Origin: Neobacillus ginsengisoli
GTDB lineage: Bacteria > Bacillota > Bacilli > Bacillales_B > DSM-18226
DNA length: 64,000 nucleotides
Assembly (NCBI RefSeq): GCF_030813055.1
Contig: NZ_JAUSTW010000013.1
Span: 1-64,000, forward strand
Direction of reading: 5' to 3'
Shown here: in pieces, positions 26,764-35,892 of the stretch
How positions within the stretch are numbered: position 1 is the stretch's first letter
How the letters are laid out: each line of letters begins with the position of its first letter
Made by a program: the position numbers and the translations under genes
Notes under the pieces: model-generated
What the model saw: only the letters and a program-made list of their open reading frames with translations
What the model was told of the DNA's origin: nothing
Databases searched by the model: none

Positions 26764-27060
26764 TCTGACCCCAAAAAGCTGGACAAAAATATTATGATGC
26801 TTCCTCGGTGGTAAGAAGCCTGTACTTTACAGGACTCTTACCACTGAGTTTTTCTTTTATTCGATAGTTGTTATAGATACTAATCCAATCTGCTGCAGCC
26901 TGGGAGACTTCCTCAAAAGATTGGTAATCGTAAAGATAGACTGTCTCACATTTCAAGAGGTGAAAAAAACCCTCCATTGCTGCATTATCAAGACAAGTTG
27001 CTTTTCGTGACAAATTTTGAATGACATGGTGTTCCTTAAGCTCTTTAACCCAGCTACAAT
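26764..27060 (-). mobile_element. IS3-family (IS150-like) remnant
   Basis: TGACCCCAAAAAGCTGGACA at 26764-26783 looks like an IS150-type terminal repeat. The minus-strand frame from about 27060 to 26792 reads HCSWVKELKEHHVIQNLSRK then ATCLDNAAMEGFFHLLKCE and NYRIKEKLSGKSPVKYR, the C-terminal third of the OrfB transposase. The DDE aspartates upstream are deleted. It is inserted next to a partial four-hairpin repeat at 26713-26760. Confidence 0.75.
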
Positions 27061-27163
27061 GTTTAAAAATAAGATATTAACGGAATCAAATAAAACTCTA
27101 TTATAGAGCTTATTATTTTAATTAAAGTAAACTGCTCTTATTTTGTCACCCTCGCCTTAATGG

Positions 27164-27229
27164 TTACAGAATGAAACCGCTCATGCTCATCTCTATTTCC
27201 TCATCGGTGATTCCGATATAGCGGAGTGT
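27164..27229 (-). pseudogene. Tyrosine recombinase C-terminal scrap
   Basis: The minus strand reads TLRYIGITDEEIEMSMSGFI before a stop, matching the extreme C-terminus of some phage/Tn-type integrases (TLRYIGIT..). Only 22 codons remain. Confidence 0.4.
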
Positions 27230-27330
27230 AAATTATGGGCTGTCCGCGCAAAACCCTAGTGAAAGAGCCCTTCCATTCTTCATTTCTTAACATATTTTAT
27301 AAGGATTGAATATAAAAGGAGGGCTATGAA

Positions 27331-27474
27331 ATGTTTGGATATGGTGGATACGGCGGATTTGGTGGTTGCGGATGCGGCGGTTATGGATATGGCGTTGGTT
27401 ATGGCGGCGGTTGTTTTGTTTTAATCGTTGTATTGTTTATCTTGTTAATCATCGTTGGAGCAGTTACCTGTTAG
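27331..27474 (+). CDS. YjcZ family sporulation protein
   Basis: 47 residues: a Gly/Tyr-rich N-terminus (MFGYGGYGGFGGCGCGGYGY), then one hydrophobic helix FVLIVVLFILLIIVGAVTC. This is the signature of YjcZ-type small proteins of the spore coat or forespore membrane. AGGAGGG precedes the ATG and a GCCCTTGTAGGGC terminator follows at about 27508-27530. Confidence 0.8.
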   Translation: MFGYGGYGGFGGCGCGGYGYGVGYGGGCFVLIVVLFILLIIVGAVTC

Positions 27475-27647
27475 TAATAAATAATTACATTTCTTAAAAA
27501 TATGAAAAAGCCCTTGTAGGGCTTTTTTATGTTTGAGACTATTCAGGTATATGTGCAATGAAAGGTTATGGAGCTACGGGGCTTCGGCTACACTTTAGCT
27601 TATGCATAAGTTCAAGGGAATAACCAATAAGTTAAGCCTTATTTTAA

Positions 27648-27782
27648 TTTACTTTAAATCAGCACTTGTCCATTCCATTTTAGTTCTTGTACATATGTTA
27701 TTACTACCACCAAATCGTAACACGGCATACAAACATTACCCTATTAAGAACGTTTGCTTATACAGCAGACGTTTCTTGTTTA
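27648..27782 (+). repeat. Second intergenic repeat family, copy 1
   Basis: TTTACTTTAAATCAGCACTT then GTCCATTC..TTTTAG..GTACATATGTTA..ACTACCACCAAA, ending in the hairpin AACGTTTGCT/AGCAGACGTTT. Copies occur at 38338-38470 and, inverted, at 52790-52932. Confidence 0.65.
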
Positions 27783-27868
27783 TGGGTGAGGAAAGACACG
27801 GTTTTGCGTTATTCATAGTATTGTTCATTCTTCTTATTATCATTGGAGTTTCTTTCATGTTCTACTAA
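27782..27868 (+). CDS. YjcZ-like 28-aa hydrophobic peptide
   Basis: MGEERHGFALFIVLFILLII then IGVSFMFY: the hydrophobic half of YjcZ proteins without the Gly/Tyr region. No strong ribosome binding site; a longer frame opens at 27602 through the repeat, but only the C-terminal 28 residues resemble a protein family. A similar 28-aa peptide is at 38803-38889. Confidence 0.5.
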   Translation: MGEERHGFALFIVLFILLIIIGVSFMFY

Positions 27869-28199
27869 AAAGTTCGGTAAAAGCCCTAGGAATTTAGTCC
27901 AGGGGTTTTTTATATTTTCATACATCCTGTTATCGACGTAGACGATGGCGCCAATCATCCAAGCCGAGTAGTAATTTTCAGACGGCTTTTGCAGCCATCA
28001 CCAGTATAACACTAATGAAAGCGTTTACCAACTGGTTAATGTTGGACTCTTTCGCTTTGGGCTATTGAAAAGGCACTAGCGTTGAAAGAAAAGTTAAAAA
28101 AAGATAAGTAAAACAACGGGGTATGCCTCGTTTTTTTGTTTAGATCCTGTTGCTAGGGGCGTCTCTGAGCGAATAAGAACATTTCTTGCGGTCCGAGAA

Positions 28200-28305
28200 T
28201 GCTCCGTTAGCCACCCATGAAGCAGAGCTTCTCCACAGAAAATGTAAGAAAACTACGTTCTTTCATAGTAGTGTAAGTACAGTGTTTCACAAACTTTAAT
28301 TGTTA
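28200..28305 (+). repeat. Four-hairpin repeat with eroded IS110-type end
   Basis: GCTCCGTTAGCCACCCATGAAGC then AGAGCTTC..CCACAGAAAATG, ending GTGTAAGTACAGTGTTTCACAAAC. The GCCATCC-type insertion start is at the same place as in the copies at 1658, 2912 and 24904. The rest of 27869-28332 holds no gene. Confidence 0.55.
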
Positions 28306-28332
28306 ACTTAGTACCCGTATATAAAGCAAAAT

Positions 28333-28367
28333 AAAATACTGTGACCTAGAAGGAAGCACAGTATTTT
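28333..28367 (-). terminator. Terminator of the TSUP gene
   Basis: AAAATACTGTG and CACAGTATTTT arms just beyond the stop codon. Confidence 0.7.
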
Positions 28368-28372
28368 AAAAA

Positions 28373-29140
28373 TTATTGAATATAATCATAAATATTCTTC
28401 GCTAACAATAAACAGGTTACTGCAATAAATATTGCACGGATATAACTACTTCCTCTTTTAATCGCAAATTTTGAGCCACAAATCGCCCCAGCAAGTTGTG
28501 CAATACCCATTATTAATCCGTAAGTGTAATTTACTTGTCCTAAAAACATAAACATCAACAATCCAGCAATATTACTACCAAAGTTTAAAAATTTTGCGTT
28601 CCCCGCAGCCTTTAAAAAATCAAATCCAATCAATAGGAAAGAAAAAATTAAAAATGAACCTGTTCCAGGACCAAGAAATCCATCATAGAAACCAATAGCA
28701 AAAATTGCAACCATAAAAATAATGAAGTGACGGATAGACAATTTTTTTGGGGTTGAAATACTACCCCAATCTTTCTTGAAAATGGTATAAATAGCAACTG
28801 CTGCGAGCATTACCAACATCAATGGCTTTAGCAATTCAGGGTTTATCAAATGAACAGTCCATGCACCCACCATCGAACCAATAAACGTGAGTGGAAATAA
28901 TTTAAACACTGATTTTATATCTAGTTTACCAGAACGATAAAACATAAATGTACTCGTTAACGAACCTATTGTGGAAGCTAGTTTATTAGTAGCTACTGCT
29001 CCTGCTGGATTCAGCCCTGTAAATAATAATGCAGGCAATGCAATCAGTCCTCCGCCCCCTACAACTGAATCAATAAATGAAGCTGAAAATCCAAAAACAA
29101 TCAAAATAAATAATAACGATAGGTCTAAGTAAAAATGCAT
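28373..29140 (-). CDS. TSUP family (TauE/SafE) membrane transporter
   Basis: 255 residues from ATG at 29140 behind AAAGG. About eight helices; the family motif GGGGLIALPALLFTGLNPAGAVATNKLAS is at about residues 28-56 and its second-half counterpart FYDGFLGPGTGSFLIF near 150. The family exports or imports sulfonates, sulfite or organic acids. The divergently transcribed TrmB-type regulator at 29253 is the likely controller (inference from arrangement). Confidence 0.85.
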   Translation of the reverse strand: MHFYLDLSLLFILIVFGFSASFIDSVVGGGGLIALPALLFTGLNPAGAVATNKLASTIGSLTSTFMFYRSGKLDIKSVFKLFPLTFIGSMVGAWTVHLINPELLKPLMLVMLAAVAIYTIFKKDWGSISTPKKLSIRHFIIFMVAIFAIGFYDGFLGPGTGSFLIFSFLLIGFDFLKAAGNAKFLNFGSNIAGLLMFMFLGQVNYTYGLIMGIAQLAGAICGSKFAIKRGSSYIRAIFIAVTCLLLAKNIYDYIQ

Positions 29141-29252
29141 CTCAATCAACCTTTCTGTAGTCACTACTAAAATAGTAACTAATCGATTGCGAAATGTAAA
29201 TAGTTATTGTAACGTTGATACTAAAGGAAAAAACAATTGGAGGACGAAAAAA

Positions 29253-30038
29253 GTGGACTACATAGTGGAACAGCTCAAAAAATTAGGTTTTAAAGAATAT
29301 GAAGCTAAATCTTATTTATCTCTTATTAAACAAGGTCCTGTTACAGCCTACCAAGTTAGTAAAGAGTCAGGTATCCCTAGGGCACGAATTTATGAAGTGT
29401 TAAATAATCTTGTTGAAAAAGGAATTGTCATGAAGGAAGAAATAAATGACACCGCTCGATATTCACCCCTGCCTGTTGACATCTTTTTGCAGAAGGCTCA
29501 ATCAGAATGGCAATCGACTTATATGGAAATAAGTGATACGTTAAGAAGTCTAGAAACTTCTGGAGAAAAAATAGACAATCGTGTAATAACTTTAAAGGAC
29601 TATAAATCGATAATTAGCTATTGTGTGACGTTAATAAAAAAAGCAGAAAAGCGTATTATTATTTCGATGTGGGACGATATGTATGAGGTGTTGAAGGAGG
29701 AACTGGCTCAGGCGGTTGAAAAAGTAACCGTACAAGGTATTACACTACATGTTGAAAATCCAATTGGTAATGTAGAAATGCATCGTATCACACCTTTTAC
29801 TGAAACCTCATCTACAGAACATTGGTTTATTTTGTCCATAGATTCTAAAGAAATGATTTATGGACCATCATTTGAGGAGCGTAGTGTTGCTTTTTATACA
29901 GATGACCCTGTTCATATTTACCTATTAGAGGATTATGTGTGGCATGATGTGCTAGTAAATCGACTTGTCCGACGCAGCCAAGACGATTTAGAGAAATGGA
30001 TTACTACTGAGCGAAGAGCCTTCTTTATGGAAAAATAA
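29253..30038 (+). CDS. TrmB family transcriptional regulator
   Basis: 261 residues from GTG at 29253 behind GGAGG. N-terminal winged helix (LKKLGFKEYEAKSYLSLIKQGPVTAYQVSKESGIPRARIYEVLNNLVEKG, about 5-55), a short coiled coil, and a C-terminal PLD-like sensor domain with RIIISMWDDMYEVLKEELAQAVEKV. TrmB-type proteins bind small ligands and control transporters. It is divergent from the TSUP transporter with a 112-bp shared promoter region; a paralogue pairs with a LysE exporter at 34083-35529. Confidence 0.85.
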   Translation: MDYIVEQLKKLGFKEYEAKSYLSLIKQGPVTAYQVSKESGIPRARIYEVLNNLVEKGIVMKEEINDTARYSPLPVDIFLQKAQSEWQSTYMEISDTLRSLETSGEKIDNRVITLKDYKSIISYCVTLIKKAEKRIIISMWDDMYEVLKEELAQAVEKVTVQGITLHVENPIGNVEMHRITPFTETSSTEHWFILSIDSKEMIYGPSFEERSVAFYTDDPVHIYLLEDYVWHDVLVNRLVRRSQDDLEKWITTERRAFFMEK

Positions 30039-30060
30039 GAAGCATATTTAAAGAACCAAC

Positions 30061-30105
30061 AAAATAAAGCATAAGTAACTAAATGAAAACTTATGCTTTA
30101 TTTTA
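30061..30105 (+). terminator. Terminator with 16-bp perfect stem
   Basis: AAAATAAAGCATAAGT and ACTTATGCTTTATTTT, after the TrmB-type regulator. Confidence 0.75.
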
Positions 30106-30175
30106 ATTGTTTAAGTAACCTCAACTTGCTGTGCCCCGAACAAAATGAAATATAATGTATGAGACTTTTGAAATT

Positions 30176-30282
30176 TTCTTATTGAAGTAACCTGCTTACG
30201 TTAGTTTAACAAGAAAAAAAGACCGCCGTAGCGAGCATTGGCGGAGCCACATATTTAACTCAAGCACCCGTTACATCAACAA
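30176..30282 (+). repeat. Four-hairpin intergenic repeat
   Basis: Left TTATTGAAGTAACCTGCTTACGTTAG, centre GACCGCCgtagcgagcattGGCGGAGCC, right TTTAACTCAAGCACCCGTTAC. The end is truncated. Confidence 0.7.
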
Positions 30283-30292
30283 GAGCATCGTT

Positions 30293-30550
30293 TTAATTAT
30301 ATCTTTTGGTTAACCAAGAAATGATTAGAAATAAAAAAGATGAAATTGAACTATAACCAGCCATTTTTATGTTTTGGAACCCATATATTAAATCTATAAT
30401 GCAGATTCCAAGAAGCACAAGTGCTATTGAACTAAACCACCATCGGATGTGTAAGGAAGACCTAGAAAAGATTTGGTTGTGTTGTTTATTTACAATAAAA
30501 CCCATAATATAGAGTAAAACTGAAATACAAATAAAAGACCAATAAAGCAT
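30293..30550 (-). CDS. Small membrane protein, unknown function
   Basis: 85 residues with three hydrophobic segments (about 2-19, 36-54 and 62-79). GAGGTGAG precedes the ATG. Not recognised; resembles many three-helix Bacillus proteins of unknown role. Confidence 0.55.
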   Translation of the reverse strand: MLYWSFICISVLLYIMGFIVNKQHNQIFSRSSLHIRWWFSSIALVLLGICIIDLIYGFQNIKMAGYSSISSFLFLIISWLTKRYN

Positions 30551-30660
30551 ATTCTCACCTCAAATTGAAATTCAAACCTTCAAAACATTCAACTTTTATT
30601 AATCTTTTATATGTACGAAAAAAACTTCGGGTAAGTTTCATAGCCAAAGTATTAATTTAT

Positions 30661-30770
30661 TCTTATTCAAATAACTGACCCGTTAGCCGAATAAGAAAAA
30701 GGCTGCCGCAACAGCCTTACTTTCTTAAACTCAAGCACCCGTTACTTTAAGTGCAATTCTTCACAATCTT
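30661..30770 (+). repeat. Four-hairpin repeat, best full-length copy
   Basis: All four parts are visible: TTATTCAAATAACTGACCCGTTAGCCGAATAAG, GGCTGCCGCAACAGCC, CTTAAACTCAAGCACCCGTTAC, and a TTCTTCACAATCTTT end. A second centre-and-right fragment (GCTGCCACTGCAGC..AACATAAGCGCCCG) follows to about 30840. Confidence 0.75.
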
Positions 30771-30984
30771 TTTTTTTAGAAACGAAAAAGCTGCCACTGC
30801 AGCCCTTTTTTTAACATAAGCGCCCGCGGTTTAATAAAAAAGATCCCTAAACCAAAAAAGGATGATTAATCGGGACCGGGGCTGCTGATAAAAATGAGCA
30901 AGAATCAACTCTTTTTTGTCATAAATTACCTGTTTAAGAAATAAAAATAAAAGGTATGTTAATTTTTTTACAGGAGGAAGATAA

Positions 30985-32679
30985 ATGTCTTTACAGAAGT
31001 TTGTAGATGCATTACCTTTACCATCAATCATAAAACCAAAAGATAAATCAGATGGCATTCCATTCTTTGAAGTAACCATGAGAGAAGTAAAGCAGAAATT
31101 ACATCGCGATTTGCCGCCAACTACCGTTTGGGGTTATAACGGTATGTATCCTGGTCCTACATTCGAAGTAAGAAGAAATGAGCCTATTTTAGTCAAGTGG
31201 AAAAATGAATTGCCCTTTGAACACCTGCTGCCCGTGGATCGAACACTTCATGGTGCAGAACCAGATAAACCTTCAGTAAGGACGGTTGTACATTTACATG
31301 AAGGTCGGGTTAGACCGGAAAATGATGGATATCCTGAGGCATGGTTTACGCGAGATTTTGAAAATGTTGGGCCGAAATTCGCCCATGAAGTCTATTTTTA
31401 TCCAAACTGTCAACGCCCTGCAACACTATGGTATCATGATCACGCCCTTGGAATCACTCGTTTGAACGTTTATGCTGGGCTTGCAGGATTTTATATCCTC
31501 AGAGATGATGAAGAGGAAGAATTGGACCTTCCAAGTGGAAAATTTGAAATTCCGCTGGTCATCCAAGATCGTTCGTTCTATCCTAATGGTAAATTGTTCT
31601 ATCCAACCCAGCCAGGCCATGAGCCACCGCCAGCACCACAGCCGCCTCCACCAATAGATCCAACATTACCAAATCCATCAGTCGTTCCTGAGTTTTTTGG
31701 CAACACAATATTAGTCAATGGAAAAGTATGGCCCTTCCTTGAGGTTGAGCCAAGGAAATACCGGTTCCGCATCCTTAATGGCTCCAATGCTCGCTTTTAC
31801 CGTATTAGTCTTAGTTCTCCTAGTCTAAAATTTACCTTAATTGGCACGGAAGGAGGACTATTGAAAAAAAAGATAGAAAATGTTTCCCAAATTACCCTTG
31901 CACCCGCGGAACGGGTCGATGTGGTTATCGATTTTTCAACCCATAACGGTCAAAGTATTATTTTAACAAATGACGCACCAGCACCATTCCCTGGTGGCGA
32001 TCCACCATCACCGGACCTTACGCAGATTATGGAATTTCGTGTCAAACAAAAACTCTCTAAACCTGACAAAAGTAAAATTCCAAAACAGCTAAGTTGCCTA
32101 GAGAGACTTGATCCTGCCGATGCTGTAACGGTACGAAAAAATGTCTTAGTGGAAACTACAGATGAGTTCGGGCGTTTAAAACTTCTATTAAATAATCTGG
32201 ATTGGGATCAATTGCCTATAACAGAAACCCCATATAATGGGACTATAGAGATTTGGGAGCTTTACAATACTACACCGGATACTCATCCCATTCACTTGCA
32301 CCTTGTTACTTTTCAAATATTGAGTCGTGCTACGTTCTCCGGTGATCCAAATGATAATCCTGTCATTGGGCCGCCACTGCCACTCGATCCGAGTGAAATG
32401 GGTTGGAAAGATACCGTTCGTGCAAATCCTGGAGAGGTTACCCGTATAATTGCACGGTTTGGGCCATTTACAGGAATCTATCCATGGCATTGTCATATCC
32501 TTGAACATGAAGACCACGATATGATGCGACCGTACGAAGTACTCCAAAATCATAATTTTGACCCATGCATTCCGATTCCAGGCGTGTGTCCGGATGACTC
32601 GTTTGCTCAATGTTGTAATGAAGACCATGATGAGACAAGTTCCCATGACCATCACCATCCTCATCACCGCCACCCTTAA
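30985..32679 (+). CDS. cotA: CotA-type spore coat laccase (multicopper oxidase)
   Basis: 564 residues, three cupredoxin domains. Copper motifs: HLH103-105, WYHDHALGI (His151, His153), HPIHLH (434-439) and HCHILEHEDHDM (502-513), giving type 1, 2 and 3 sites. It oxidises phenols and other dyes with O2 and in B. subtilis makes the brown coat pigment. It is about 50 residues longer than B. subtilis CotA; the extra tail (from about 530) contains four cysteines and a His-rich end (HDHHHPHHRHP). HLHEG replaces the usual HLHGG. AGGAGG precedes the ATG. Confidence 0.92.
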   Translation: MSLQKFVDALPLPSIIKPKDKSDGIPFFEVTMREVKQKLHRDLPPTTVWGYNGMYPGPTFEVRRNEPILVKWKNELPFEHLLPVDRTLHGAEPDKPSVRTVVHLHEGRVRPENDGYPEAWFTRDFENVGPKFAHEVYFYPNCQRPATLWYHDHALGITRLNVYAGLAGFYILRDDEEEELDLPSGKFEIPLVIQDRSFYPNGKLFYPTQPGHEPPPAPQPPPPIDPTLPNPSVVPEFFGNTILVNGKVWPFLEVEPRKYRFRILNGSNARFYRISLSSPSLKFTLIGTEGGLLKKKIENVSQITLAPAERVDVVIDFSTHNGQSIILTNDAPAPFPGGDPPSPDLTQIMEFRVKQKLSKPDKSKIPKQLSCLERLDPADAVTVRKNVLVETTDEFGRLKLLLNNLDWDQLPITETPYNGTIEIWELYNTTPDTHPIHLHLVTFQILSRATFSGDPNDNPVIGPPLPLDPSEMGWKDTVRANPGEVTRIIARFGPFTGIYPWHCHILEHEDHDMMRPYEVLQNHNFDPCIPIPGVCPDDSFAQCCNEDHDETSSHDHHHPHHRHP

Positions 32680-32703
32680 AAATAAAGGTAATAGTAATGA
32701 AAT

Positions 32704-32741
32704 AAAGACTAGCTTTTTTGATTTAATAGCTAGTCTTTTTT
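32704..32741 (+). terminator. Terminator of the laccase gene
   Basis: AAAGACTAGC and GCTAGTCTTT arms followed by Ts. Confidence 0.75.
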
Positions 32742-33379
32742 ATATGTCAGTACTTCATGTTTCCTTAATTGCAATAGAAATTAGATAATTCTAAACTTGT
32801 ATTTGTTTTTCAAGAGTGTGTTATAATCTTTCACTATTTCACCTGAATAATTAAACAAAAAATTAATTTATCAATATAATGTTAAGATATTTCAAAAGGT
32901 TCAATAATCTTTCAAAGTGCAACAAAAAATGCGTGTGAAAATCCAAACGTGATATTTTTGTTAAATAGAACAAAACATTATAAAATTCTAATCAAATGTT
33001 CCTATTGCTTCTTTCACTAAACTGCCCAGTTAGTCGAACAAGAAAAAGGCGTTGCCTTCTTAAAGCATTGCACTCCGTTTGCAAATAGAAAACATAATAA
33101 TCTTACAAATATGTGTACTTGTATTGTGGTTCTTCGTTCCTATTAAAGGAATTGAGGATATTGGAAATAGTTGATAGAGGTTGTTCAAAAGTAGTGAAAA
33201 CGATTAATAAAGACACAGTAAAGAACTTTTTATATAAAAAATTATCTTAATAAGCAAATCAGAAAAAAAGACCGCAATCGTTAAGGCGGTCTTTTTGGGT
33301 GGCATTCTTTGTTTAATTTATTTTGTTTAAATCTTTATGTATTCTTATCCTTTAACAACTTTAATCATTAAAAATATCT
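32742..33379. other. Gap with one repeat and a terminator hairpin
   Basis: A four-hairpin repeat is at about 33008-33090 (CACTAAACTGCCCAGTTAGTCGAACAAG; GGCGTTGCCTTC; AGCATTGCACTCCG). AAGACCGCaatcgttaaGGCGGTCTT at about 33268-33294 looks like a + strand terminator. A 29-codon TTG-start frame precedes it (from about 33161) but is not convincing. Confidence 0.4.
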
Positions 33380-33559
33380 TTAAGAATCAGTTATTTTATA
33401 ATTTTTATGATTGACTATTGTTGTAAGTGGTACGTCTTTTTCTTTATTGTATCCGTATTCAACAATAACGGAATTTTCTCTTACAACCGTAACAATTCCA
33501 TTATAGCTTTTCCCTTCACGCTTAAATAAAATATTGTCCCCGATTTTAGCAGTTGCCAT
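33380..33559 (-). CDS. DUF2187 family protein
   Basis: 59 residues: MATAKIGDNILFKREGKSYN, then VTVVRENSVIVEYGY and TTIVNHKNYKI. This matches the DUF2187 family of small SH3-like Bacillus proteins (YkvS-like). Function unknown. A GGGGTGAT sequence precedes the ATG. Confidence 0.75.
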   Translation of the reverse strand: MATAKIGDNILFKREGKSYNGIVTVVRENSVIVEYGYNKEKDVPLTTIVNHKNYKITDS

Positions 33560-33646
33560 TTTATCACCCCGAACTTATTATTTTCAGCAAAGATAAAAAG
33601 ATGCAAGAAAAAAATTAAAATACTAGCTGTAATTATTGCGAATAAA

Positions 33647-33717
33647 AAAGAAGGCTACCGCAAAAGCCCTATCTTAAACTCAAGCACCCGTTACTTTAAG
33701 TGAAATATTTCACATAT
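33647..33717 (+). repeat. Four-hairpin repeat, right half
   Basis: GGCTACCGCAAAAGCC, CTTAAACTCAAGCACCCGTTAC, then GTGAAATATTTCAC, the cleanest example of the terminal palindrome. Confidence 0.65.
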
Positions 33718-33729
33718 CTTTATTTACTA

Positions 33730-33861
33730 TTACCTATCTCTTTTTTTGTTTTCTTCTAAAAGATATATTATTTTACCTAATCTTCCTACAATAAAAACAG
33801 ACATAACTGCAATAAAGTATAATGCTGCTTTATCTAAGTTTTCTAAAGTATATTGAATCAA
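33730..33861 (-). CDS. Possible small membrane protein, 43 aa
   Basis: TTG-start frame behind TTAGGAG encoding one transmembrane helix (ALYFIAVMSVFIVGRLGKIIYLL) with a charged tail EENKKRDR. Composition is plausible for a small membrane protein, but there is no ATG and no family is recognised. Confidence 0.35.
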   Translation of the reverse strand: MIQYTLENLDKAALYFIAVMSVFIVGRLGKIIYLLEENKKRDR

Positions 33862-33961
33862 ACCACCAGCTCCTAACCCTATTTAATGGATGTAGATTTT
33901 TAATTCTTACAATATATCCCTTCCATACTATCATTTGAAATTATTCAACAATAGACAGCCA

Positions 33962-34075
33962 AACTCCTTCTTTAACCTGCCCCGTTGCAACAAGAAGAAA
34001 GCCACCAAAAATGGCAGCTGGATCTTTAACTCTTGCACCCGTTACTTTAAGTGTATTTCTTCACAAATTAAAATA
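33962..34075 (+). repeat. Four-hairpin intergenic repeat
   Basis: Left CTTTAACCTGCCCCGTTG, centre AGCCACCAAAAATGGCAGCT, right CTTTAACTCTTGCACCCGTTAC, end GTGTATTTCTTCACAAAT. Confidence 0.7.
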
Positions 34076-34082
34076 ATTCCCC

Positions 34083-34706
34083 TTAACTAGAAACCGTAGT
34101 TATCCCGATAGTAATCGCAAAAATAATTAAAATAATACCAAGTCCACGGTCAAACCAATGCATATACTGTTGATAGAGTTTTCTAAAATGGTTATTTGAA
34201 ATAAGTATCGCTAGTAAAATAAACCAAAGTCCAATAGCTAAAATGGTTTCTCCACCATATACCCATCGCATCCATTCAGGAGTGTCATGTCCAAGAAATT
34301 GAGAAAACACACTTAAAAAGAATAAAGGAGCTTTTGGATTTAAAAGGTTACATAGGAATCCCTCACGAAAACCAAGCCCTATAGAGGGCTTTAATTTCTG
34401 TTCTACGCTTATTTCTTTTGAACTTTCAGATTGTGCTTTCGAACGAATTCCTTTGTACCCTAACCATAGTAAATAGATAGCTCCAGCAAGTTTAATGATA
34501 TTAAAAACAGTTGGAAATTTATCTAATATGATAGTAAAGCCTAAAATGGTATACGTTATATGAACAATTAATGCACTGGCAATACCTAGTGCTGTAGCAA
34601 CACCATATTTTCTACCTATCCCTAAACTATTTTTCATTACTACTACAAAATCAGGTCCAGGTGATATTGCTGCCAAAACACCGACTAAAAAAACTTGCAT
34701 ATACAC
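34083..34706 (-). CDS. LysE family exporter
   Basis: About 207 residues, six helices. Family motif GVLAAISPGPDFVVVMKNSLGIGRKYGVATALG at about residues 9-41 and FREGFLCNLLNPKAPLFFLSVFSQF in the middle. LysE/RhtB proteins export amino acids such as lysine, homoserine or threonine. Start: GTG at 34706 has the best distance to AAGGAG; ATG at 34700 is also possible. It follows the TrmB-type gene by only about 13-20 bp, so the two form an operon. Confidence 0.85.
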   Translation of the reverse strand: MYMQVFLVGVLAAISPGPDFVVVMKNSLGIGRKYGVATALGIASALIVHITYTILGFTIILDKFPTVFNIIKLAGAIYLLWLGYKGIRSKAQSESSKEISVEQKLKPSIGLGFREGFLCNLLNPKAPLFFLSVFSQFLGHDTPEWMRWVYGGETILAIGLWFILLAILISNNHFRKLYQQYMHWFDRGLGIILIIFAITIGITTVSS

Positions 34707-34719
34707 AAAAAACAACTCC

Positions 34720-35529
34720 TTATATCTTCACGTTTTGAACAATATAAGTTAATAATTCGCTGCCTTGCCATAGTGAATTAAAATTGTCATTTCCTAATTT
34801 GTCAGTAACAACTTTCATCATCATATCGTGGCGAATATATTCTTTTGCCAAGAGAACTAACATTGGTTCAGCCGTTTGAATAGCCTGTGGGATTTGACCA
34901 TCAATAAAACCTGCAATTAGTACCTCTTGATTATCTTGAATAATGATTGTTAATCTTTGGCTCATTCTATGTTTTTCGACTGAAGCTGTATATTGACGAT
35001 GATAAAATACGTTTCCAAAAGATGTAGTTTCTTCATCTGTAAAGAGTAATGAATACATTGTAATTCCTTTTTTAACTTGTTCTTCGGCAGAACTACGTAA
35101 TTCCCCTAGCTCCTCTTTCCATACAGAAAGCCAGATTTCCTCATTTGATGCTTTCATCAATTTTTGCATTGCATGAATGATTTGCATACGTCCCTCAATA
35201 TGCTTTATTACATTCACTTCTACAGGTTTTTCAATACCTTGCAATTCTGTCTCTAAAAAGGTAAGGGTCTCTTCTGTTTTCCTTTTTCGATTCATAACCA
35301 GTTCCTTTACTGGCACTGGAGTATAGGTTGGTGGTTCGGTTCGAAGTTCTAAGATTGCTTCTTTCAATACTAATTTTGCAATGACCGAATAAACCATTGA
35401 GCGTGGCACACCACTCTTTTTACTTATTTCATAACCATTAATAGCAGGCTCCTTAAGTAATGTTATATAAACCTTTGCTTCATTTTTTGAAAATCCAATC
35501 TCTTCAAATTGCTCAATTAAATGTTCCAT
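34720..35529 (-). CDS. TrmB family transcriptional regulator
   Basis: 269 residues from ATG at 35529 behind AGGAGG. Winged helix at about 1-60 (FEEIGFSKNEAKVYITLLKEPAINGYEISKKSGVPRSMVYSVIAKLVLK), coiled coil, then a PLD-like sensor (EEIWLSVWKEELGELRSSAEEQVKKGI). A paralogue of the protein at 29253-30038. Operon order regulator then LysE exporter suggests ligand-controlled export with autoregulation (inference). Confidence 0.85.
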   Translation of the reverse strand: MEHLIEQFEEIGFSKNEAKVYITLLKEPAINGYEISKKSGVPRSMVYSVIAKLVLKEAILELRTEPPTYTPVPVKELVMNRKRKTEETLTFLETELQGIEKPVEVNVIKHIEGRMQIIHAMQKLMKASNEEIWLSVWKEELGELRSSAEEQVKKGITMYSLLFTDEETTSFGNVFYHRQYTASVEKHRMSQRLTIIIQDNQEVLIAGFIDGQIPQAIQTAEPMLVLLAKEYIRHDMMMKVVTDKLGNDNFNSLWQGSELLTYIVQNVKI

Positions 35530-35647
35530 AATAACCTCCTTTATAGTTGTAATATGTATTACTACTATAAATAAAATAAAATTCCTTGTCAATAAAATAA
35601 AAAAAGTGAGAAAATTTCCTCACCACTAGAACTAAAATATTTAATAC

Positions 35648-35730
35648 ATCTTCTTCAACAAACCTGCCCCGTTAGTCGAAAAAGAAAAAGGCTGCCGCAA
35701 CAGCCCAACCTTACTTTCTGGGACTCAAAC
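35648..35730 (+). repeat. Four-hairpin repeat, left half
   Basis: CTTCTTCAACAAACCTGCCCCGTTAGTCGAAAAAG and GGCTGCCGCAACAGCC; the right module is not seen. Confidence 0.65.
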
Positions 35731-35892
35731 TCACCAAAAGGCATCGTCTTTTATTAAAGCAATGCCCCCATTGGTTACCAAAAGTAAGGCTAGCAGGTAA
35801 ATTCATCAGTAATAATTCTAGGACGATGTTTACGGATGAATTAGGAGCTGGACGAGAATAATAAAAAGCAAAAAAGAAAAAGGCTGATTTGA

